Under the pieces are notes generated by a model, which searched no databases, was not told the DNA's origin, and was given only the letters and a program-made list of their open reading frames with translations. Below are positions 57,544 through 64,000 of a DNA stretch of 64,000 nt, piece after piece. Made by a program: the position numbers and the translations under genes. This DNA comes from Adiantum capillus-veneris (lineage: Eukaryota; Streptophyta; Polypodiopsida; Polypodiales; Pteridaceae): NCBI GenBank assembly GCA_014529385.2, contig CM043949.1, positions 147,663,850-147,727,849 of the forward strand. The letters are read 5' to 3'. Each line of letters opens with the position of its first letter. Positions within the stretch are counted from its first letter, which is position 1.

Positions 57544-60090
57544 TGTTGGTGACATCCATCATTTGCTTGCTTCTCCCTTAACCTTCCTCCTTGACTTCTT
57601 AACCTTCTAATCTTAGGGAATATATATATATATATATAGCCTTATACTAAATCCAAAACAAAAAAGAATAAAAGAGAAAGAGCTACCAAACAAAGAGCTT
57701 GGAACCAGCAAAATATGGTCCATAACCAAAAACTCTTAATGACACTTCATGCACAATGACACAACCCTTATGATATCTCTAAGCCAGCCAAAATCTATCT
57801 TTATGTATAGATATGGCTAGTATGCTAGAGTCATCCATTCTTATCTTGGGTGAGAGGCACCCACTTTACTTTTCTTAAGTGTTTCACATGGTCTACCATG
57901 TGCTCACCTTTGAATCGGATTTTCTAGATACACTAGCGGCGGGTGAGAAAAAATTTGCAAAGTTAGAAGGGATGATACGTCTCTTGACCACGACTGATCC
58001 CTACTTAGTAGAGAACGTCGCTCAGATTGCACAAGCTTATCCTTTTGAGAAAGATGGATATACAAGCCTAGTGACCTTCTTAAGGAACCTTTGTGCATCT
58101 AATGATGAGGAATATTTACATGATTTCACAGTGAGTGGAATAAAATGGTAACCATCTTTTTGCAACATTTGTCAGTCTACTCAACGTCCTCTTCCTCATA
58201 TGTGTATATATTTTTCTACGCTATTAAGTTATCTACAGTAAATTCCCCCTCTTCGTTTAACCTTTGTGGCGACACATACATTATACTCTTCCCAAAAATG
58301 TCACCTTAGTCATATATTTATATTACCACCCTTTTCTATTTTGCTTTGTAAATAGAATAAGCATACAATAACCAACTATATACCCCCAAAATTTCTTACC
58401 TCTTGTGAATTAGTAGTAGAAAAATAATATATCCATCTTCCACCCCATATAGATAAATTCCCATGGAAATCAACTCTCCACTTGTGTTTACCAAAGATTA
58501 TGGTCCCTCTCTACAAGTCTTCTATGCCCCCTACATAGGTGGCCCAATATCTCTTAAGAATATACATATAGTTTCTCTCCTTTCAAAAAGACTCCAATTG
58601 TATATTCTTTTCACAAGCAAATAATATTGGTCCCTCCTCTATTTGTTTAAGCATCATAGCCTTTTGAAAAAGCATGATTCCCCTTGGATGCATACAAGCT
58701 GGCCCATACAAGAAGACTTGGAAGCAAAAGGTTCCCTAGCCTAGTGTGGACCTTCCAAACCGAATTCCTTGGTGCATGGGCATGAAGAATAGTCCAAATT
58801 CATATCAAACATGTTGAGAAGGTCAATTTTGCCTTTTGAAGCATGTCATTCTGAGCTACAGGTAAAAAGTTATGGTCAAAATAGTGTAAATCTGTCAGAT
58901 TCGCAGCAAAAGGGAACTGTAAATCAAGTAAATCAAGAAGGTGAGATCTTATTTTTCCCCTACTCATCTTCTAGAAGAGCAATGAGTTTTCAAGGTCACT
59001 TGCATGTGATGGGACCAACCTAAAGATGCTTTCTAAATGCCAAGACAGACAAGTTGAGATACCCCGCAGGAGCCACTCGTAGGGCCCACCTACATTATGC
59101 ACCCCTATGGAGCCTTCACGGTCTAAAATGATAGTTTTGGTGAATAAATAGTCCCTTTTATGTCCAATATTCAATGAGTGGTCAAAGGACACTTAATTAG
59201 GTCTAATCACTTACTCTAATTAAGTGTAGCATAATCCCACTCCTACACAACTATAAATAGCCCCCCTTGGAGAGACTCAAGGACACACACCTATATTTTC
59301 AACTTCATGTTGTTTTCTTGATCAATAGTAGAGAAAACCCCAACTCTCCCTCTTGCACATCCTCCCTCCTAACCCTCCTCTTTGGAGGAAGTGCAACTCT
59401 ATTCTCCACTCTTTCCATTCTACAATCTCTTACTCCATCAACCCAATAAATCATTTGTAGCACCTCAATAACTTGTAAATACATCATGATCTCTCTCATG
59501 GTTATGTTAATGATCATGAAATCATCTTCAAAACTTTCAAGTGTCGCAATTCGTGATGGTTAGCCAGCGTCTGTCCTCCCCTTAAAAGGTGTGCGAGAAA
59601 TCAAGTAAGTGTTCTATTCTCAATTTACCATTGGTTTGTTTCTCCACACTTATTCAATTGGTCTAAAGAAATTTCTCACTCCAACTCTCTTTTGCTTCAT
59701 TACATATGCATGTGGCTACCTCTCATGGTGATTTTATTTGTGTCACGGCATTGCATAGATGGAGATGAGCTCTCTATGCAAAGTGTGTTAGTTTGATGTA
59801 AGTGATTCTCTTGTGTTTTTGAGAGGCAAGTCTTGTGCGCATGATTTTTGATGAGTGCTTGAGAGAGTAAGAGTTTGGATGTATTATGGGTATTCTTATG
59901 GGGAGAAGGTGAATGCTATTCCACAAATTGCATATTTCATTTTGATGCACGCCATTGGGTTGCATAATCGTTGATGGTGTTCAAATGTCCAAAGTGTATA
60001 TAGAGTAAGGGGGTTTTCCAAGTGTGTTGCTTGAGTGGGTGAGTGCAAGTGTTATTTTGATTGGTTTACTTCTCCACTCCCAAAATAAGG
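57544..60090 (+). mobile_element. LTR or LTRs after the old Gypsy, boundaries uncertain
   Basis: Starts TGTTGGTGACATCC after the polypurine tract. It contains (AT)n at 57,621-57,640, a TATA box CTATAAATAG (59,251-59,260) and AATAAATC (59,444) as a poly(A) signal candidate. Around 60,080 it reaches CACTCCCA-AAATAAGG before TGGTGCCCGA, which could be a primer site. That would make the LTR about 2.5 kb. It may be one LTR serving as the 3' LTR of the old Gypsy and the 5' LTR of the next element, or two abutting LTRs. A short open frame at 57,879-58,151 has no recognised domain. Confidence 0.45.
59251..59260 (+). promoter_or_regulatory. TATA box in the LTR
   Basis: CTATAAATAG in a good plant TATA context, about 190 bp before an AATAAA signal. 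It is the likely start of transcription leading into the downstream gag element. Confidence 0.55.
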
Positions 60091-60243
60091 TGGTGCCCGA
60101 AGTAGTGTGCGTACCTCTTTACGAACATTTTGTGAGGGTAGGCCCATTGGTTTGGGTTTAGAGGCCCCATTTCAAAAAGCTCGCCCTCATAAAGTGGTGC
60201 CCCCACTAAGGAACATATTTCCAAGTTACCTTCAAATGTTTTA

Positions 60244-60459
60244 GTGATGAACAATGGAGTTCCCATCTATTCATTTCATTTTACACAACACATTAGAGTA
60301 AATGTTCACATAGATAGAAAAGTCTTTTCCCAGCAACGCATTGTTTTTATGTTAGGTGCAGAAAGACTTAGAGAAATACTGGCATCACTTAATCCAATTA
60401 TACTTCCAATCATCAATTATGAGACTTCTTTTGATGTTCACGTTTTCATTTTGTTTTAA
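60244..60459 (+). other. Small leader ORF 1, related to small leader ORF 2
   Basis: 71 codons from ATG (MMNNGVPIYS...). The second half, LREILASLNPIILPIINYET, then DVHVFILF, resembles the end of the 69-codon ORF at 60,543 (LNEINASINPFILSMIKYEL, then DVYIFILM). Both lie in the leader before the Tat-like gag. No known domain. The repeated wording suggests either an ancient leader duplication or a small protein kept in duplicate; they could also be exons spliced to gag. Confidence 0.4.
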
Positions 60460-60542
60460 AGGCAGGAACAAGGAGTGGTTAAGGGGTGCTCAAGGGCCAT
60501 TTGAAGGAGCGAGGTCTTCAAACCAACAACGAGGAGTAGCAA

Positions 60543-60752
60543 ATGAATCACGATCAAAACAATGAACCTTTTAGGCCTATTGCTCGGCAATCCATTCATA
60601 TAATCATTGCAACTAAGTTTAGGTTTCAATCTATCATGAGGATATTTGGATCCACTTGCCTCAATGAAATCAATGCTTCAATTAATCCATTTATTCTATC
60701 TATGATAAAGTACGAATTAACAATGGATGTGTACATCTTCATTTTAATGTAA
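60543..60752 (+). other. Small leader ORF 2, related to small leader ORF 1
   Basis: 69 codons from ATG (MNHDQNNEPFRPIARQSIHI...), ending before the gag start by ~85 bp. About half of its last 30 residues match the ORF at 60,244. The function is unknown. Confidence 0.4.
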
Positions 60753-60837
60753 TCAGATTTATAGTGTCAATAATCTTGTGCGGCCCGTAAGAGAAAAGTT
60801 TCTTTTTAAAAAAAAGATTTCAAAAAGTCTAAACAAA

Positions 60838-61968
60838 ATGTCAAGTTCTTTTCCCACGTTCTATGCAAGAATTGGGGAAGATGCGCAAGAGTTTCTTGAC
60901 AACTTGGAGATGGCACATCTCATATCCGGGAGAGATGAAGAAGAAGTAAAGCTACGAGCCTTCCCGTTGGTTCTAAAAGCAGAAGCTAAAGCATGGTGTG
61001 AGACCTTGCAACCCCAAATCAAGTCCAATTGGGAGAGACTGCGAGCAAGCTTCCTCTCCAAGTTCGGGCAAGGTGATACTTCTGAAGGACTATGGAAATG
61101 TCTTATTGGACATAAGCAGGTATCAATTAAAGACTATCCCTCTTATGAAGCAACCTTTGTCAATCTATGGGGTAGGTGGGAGGCTACATTAGAAAATCAT
61201 GGTGGTGCACCTAACTTTCTAAAAAAAGAGAGATTCATGGTTGGCGTGTATCCACTTTTAAAGGCTAAAGTAGAGCTAAAATTCCCATCCACCTTCGAAG
61301 AAGCACGTGAGGTAGCCATCGTCAAGTTTAGAAAACTACACTTCCAAGCACATAGAGCAAGGGGTTTGAATGAAGTGAGTGAGAGGGAGTCTTCACAAAC
61401 CATGGAAGCACCAATTAGGGCCCCTCTTGCACGATCTTCACAAATAGGAGATAACTCTCAACAAGAGGTTTTACAAAGGCTAACTCAACAGCTTGAGAAC
61501 CTAACTCTGAATCTAGTACAAGGCCTACCTCAACAACGACAACCAAGAGAAGGGAATAGCAATCAACGAAGACAAGCTCAAGAGTTACGATGTTGGAATT
61601 GCAATGAAATGGGCCATGGCATGTACAATTGTCCACATCCAAGGCGACTTCCGGGAGACATATATCCCCCCAGACCGCCTCCTCTCACTGTGCAGCAAGA
61701 ACAAGCTCAAGGCCCACAAATCCTTCGTCGACCACCACCACCAGCAAATATACCTCCCGTCCCACATGAGGAGGAAGAAAGAGGAGTCAAAATCATCAAG
61801 ATAGAAGAGGTAATAGATGAGCATACTCTAAACTTTGATGTTATGTCGGCAGAAAAACGCACAAGAGCACATGATAAGGATGAAGACATGAGAAGTGAAG
61901 GAACAAATTCAGCCAGAAGGGACAAGAAGAAGAAGTCAAAGATGGAAGAAGCTGAAAGTAGCAGGTAG
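60838..61968 (+). CDS. gag: gag of a second Tat-like Gypsy element
   Basis: About 376 codons from the ATG of MSSSFPTFYARIGEDAQEFL. The frame is open further upstream but has no earlier ATG. The retrotransposon gag domain spans residues ~10-150 (GEDAQEFLDNLEMAHLISG...AKAWCETLQPQIKSNWERL...FLSKFGQGD). This is followed by the block LWGRWEATLENHGGAPNFLK shared with the nested element at 49,914, a Gln-rich linker, and the zinc knuckle CWNCNEMGHGMYNC (residues ~262-275). Pro-rich and Lys-rich segments follow. It ends in TAG (61,966-61,968), after which the same frame continues into the protease region, as it does without a stop in the nested copy. The TAG is therefore probably a mutation. Confidence 0.85.
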   Translation: MSSSFPTFYARIGEDAQEFLDNLEMAHLISGRDEEEVKLRAFPLVLKAEAKAWCETLQPQIKSNWERLRASFLSKFGQGDTSEGLWKCLIGHKQVSIKDYPSYEATFVNLWGRWEATLENHGGAPNFLKKERFMVGVYPLLKAKVELKFPSTFEEAREVAIVKFRKLHFQAHRARGLNEVSERESSQTMEAPIRAPLARSSQIGDNSQQEVLQRLTQQLENLTLNLVQGLPQQRQPREGNSNQRRQAQELRCWNCNEMGHGMYNCPHPRRLPGDIYPPRPPPLTVQQEQAQGPQILRRPPPPANIPPVPHEEEERGVKIIKIEEVIDEHTLNFDVMSAEKRTRAHDKDEDMRSEGTNSARRDKKKKSKMEEAESSR

Positions 61969-62574
61969 AAAAGATCAAGGCGAAGGGAAATTGGTAATAA
62001 CGACTTCCCATTGGGAAAGGAGCTAGAGCCCTACAACATCCTGGAGGATTTACAAACCCAAAAGCCAAACATTTCATGGCCTCAACTTCTACACCTATCA
62101 GCCAAAGTAAGAAGGCAATGGCCAAAGTTGGTAAGTACAAGAATTCCAAAAAAGAAAGCAAATCTTTCCATTAAGGTTGTGGCCTCAAAGCTACAAAAAG
62201 ATGTGGAACCCATTGTGGATGCTTACATAAGGGGTAAAAAGGTGTCTAATGTATATGTTTATGGTGGAGCTCAAATGTGTGTGATCACGGAAAAATCAAT
62301 GAACAGGTTAGGGCTTGAAATTACAAAGTCCTCTAATTGTCAAGCTAGGCTAGCCAACAACTCAAGTGTGAAGTGTTTGGGGATCATTGAAAATGTAAAA
62401 GTCTCTGTATGTAACATAGATGCACGAGTGGATATGTATGTCATTCCAGCTAAGGGGGAGGGCTATCCCATCATCCTAGGGAGGACTTGGCTCATTGCTG
62501 TGAATGCAGATCAAAAATGGGGAAGTGGTCGTTTGATTCTTAAGAAGGGTCAACCGGTGGTGTATGATTGGTGA
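61969..62574 (+). pseudogene. pol: Protease region of the second Tat-like element
   Basis: Starts with the block NISWPQLLHLSAKVRRQWPK, shared with the nested copy. The retropepsin-like core follows: VDAYIRGKKVSNVYVYGGAQ with MCVITEKSMNRLGL, then DMYVIPAKGEGYPIILGRTW, then NADQKWGSG. The active-site Asp expected before GGA is Tyr (TAT, 62,260-62,262). The frame stops at TGA (62,572-62,574), at a position that is Arg in the nested copy. A catalytic role is doubtful. Confidence 0.8.
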
Positions 62575-63291
62575 GAAGGAAAGCAACTAGATATCAACTA
62601 TGAAACCACGGCAGATGAAGAGAGCGAGGAGAAGAGTCCTTACTCAAGTGATGAGGAAGCATTAACCAGTGCATCAACCAGTGAAGAGGAGTCTTCTTTG
62701 GAGGTAATGGGAATTGTATTCAACGCCAACACTCAAGATGTTCCTGTAGAAGAAAAGCCAACAGACAATCACACACGAGGGGATGAAAGATGCCACCACC
62801 TTGAAGAAGGATTTGAGAAGATGCTTGCAAAAGGTCTTACTTGTGAGGAGAATATGTCCTACATCAATATGTTAAGGAGGTATCCCAATTTGCTTCAAAT
62901 GGAGGTAGGAGGGGTGAAACTATATGAACCCAAATATCAAGGTCAAGAGGAGCTAAAAGACATTATCTTCTTTCTACAAGCAGGTGAGTGTCCCAAACAC
63001 TTAGACAAGGTGCAAAGACATAGACTAGTTAAGAAGGCCACACCTTACCAGTTGATCAGGGATGATTTATATCACAAAGGGAAAGATTTGGTCTTGAGGA
63101 GAGTACCAGGTGTGCAAGAGATAGAGAAAATTCTTCTTTCATGTCATGATGATGTCTGTGGTGGTCACTTTTCTCAAGATATTACAAGTAGGAAGATTTT
63201 ACAAGCAGGGTTTATTTGGCCGAGCTTACATCGTGATGTCCAATATTGGTGTAAGGCATGTAAGCCATGCCAAATTGCTGGGGATAGATGA
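62575..63291 (+). pseudogene. pol: Linker fused to integrase zinc domain; RT and RNase H deleted
   Basis: The Ser/Glu-rich linker (ADEESEEKSPYSSDEEALTS) and the pre-RT block (SYINMLRRYPNLLQM) are joined at about 62,900 directly to the segment that follows the second RNase H in the nested copy (VGGVKLYEPKYQGQEELKDI). The junction keeps the frame open for 198 codons (62,698-63,291). About 1.8 kb coding RT and both RNase H domains is missing. The integrase HHCC domain is complete (SCHDDVCGGHFSQDITSRKI...WCKACKPCQIAGDR). A TGA at 63,289-63,291 ends the frame. Confidence 0.85.
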
Positions 63292-64000
63292 CTAACATAT
63301 GAGCCTCGAGTCCCAATAATATCTTATGGCCCTTTTGAAAAGTGGGGTGTGGATTCAATAGGTCCCCTACCTCGTACTTCTACAGGGAAGGTTTTCATCA
63401 TCATGGGTGTTGACTACATGACACGATGGGCGGAAGCAACAAGCACAACCCGAATCACAGCTAAAGAGGTATCAAAGTTTATTTTTGATCATATTTGTAG
63501 TAGGTTTGGAACACCCCTAGAAATCTTATCAGATCGAGGCGCGGATTTTAGGGCTGACCTTCTGAATGATCTCTTGAGGAGGTTAAAAGTGAAACACCTG
63601 CATTCCACACCCTACTATCCTCAATGCAATGGATTGGTGGAAAAAGTGAATGGAATGATATGTAAGATCATTTCTAAGCAGGTTGTGGACCGGCCTAATG
63701 ATTGGGATCGCCATTTGACGGCTGCTCTTTGGGAGTATAGGACATCTTTCAAGGTATCTACCCAATTCACCCCTTTTCATCTAGTTTAAGGACAGGAGGC
63801 ACTTCTCCCCATTGAGGTAGAGCTCTCAAGATTGCGCGTTCTTGCAAGAGTGGCAAGAAAACCAAAAGGGGTTCTACATGAAAGGATCTTAGATCTCCAA
63901 CGACTTGAGCTAGATAGAGAAGAGTCCATTGATCACTACATCACCAAAGCGACAAGCCAAAGGGATAAAATCAAGAAGAAGCTCAAGGGGAAAGGATTGA
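63292..64000 (+). pseudogene. pol: Integrase core, second Tat-like element (runs off the window)
   Basis: Continues in the same frame after TGA: PFEKWGVDSIGPLPRTSTGK (first Asp), MGVDYMTRWAEATSTT, LEILSDRGADFRADLLNDLL (second Asp), STPYYPQCNGLVEKVNGM (Glu), ALWEYRTSFKVSTQFTPFHL, then a TAA at 63,787-63,789 and further integrase wording (EALLPIEVELSRLRVLARVA). All three DDE residues are present. The element's end and 3' LTR lie outside the window. Confidence 0.88.

Overview
The window is repeat-dominated nuclear DNA from a land plant. The evidence is the mix of element types: Ty3/Gypsy elements with Tat-like dual RNase H, Ty1/Copia elements with a tRNA-iMet primer-binding site, an L1-type LINE with the plant zf-RVT domain, and a decayed PLS-type PPR gene with the block ALVDMYAKC. 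The uniform PPR wording and heavy retroelement load would suit a fern or another seed-free plant, but that is inference. I see no intact host gene, no tRNA or rRNA gene, no CRISPR array and nothing prokaryotic.

Layout. 1-3.8 kb: a palindromic CT/TA/GA microsatellite, then a PPR pseudogene bracketed by two copies of a small Copia protease fragment. 3.86-9.94 kb: the 5' part of Gypsy family A (LTR, tRNA-Asp-like PBS, a leader made of ~299-bp repeats, gag, start of ORF2). 9.94-13.4 kb: a badly decayed Gypsy pol. 14.06-28.48 kb: one 5'-truncated LINE with a 21-bp target duplication, expanded by two later insertions, namely a 5.9-kb segment with LTR ends in inverted orientation and a complete 5.55-kb Copia element. 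28.5-36.97 kb: remains of related, probably non-autonomous LTR elements, simple repeats and a head-to-head LTR pair. 36.97-44.66 kb: a second copy of family A on the minus strand (3' LTR, ORF2, gag, leader array), lacking its 5' LTR. 44.7-47.8 kb: unrecognised DNA. 47.8-57.54 kb: an old Gypsy element (RT-RH-INT plus a retropepsin-like region downstream of INT), split within its integrase by a younger Tat-like Gypsy element (49,780-55,774). 57.5-64 kb: LTR or leader DNA, a pair of related small ORFs, and another Tat-like element whose RT and RNase H have been deleted in frame.

The coding parts are retrotransposon gag and pol modules: Gag with zinc knuckles for RNA binding, protease for maturation, RT and RNase H for cDNA synthesis, and integrase for insertion. 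Almost all carry stops, frameshifts or deletions, so none of the elements looks autonomous now. Nesting order, target duplications and LTR similarity give a relative history: decayed Gypsy, then LINE, then Copia or the inverted-LTR insert; and separately old Gypsy, then Tat-like Gypsy.

The most unusual observations are the phased ~299-bp leader array with a conserved TATCGCGATA palindrome in both family A copies, the retropepsin-like domain placed after integrase, the insertion bounded by two inward-facing LTR starts, and the duplicated small leader ORFs before the last gag. All comparisons are by eye.
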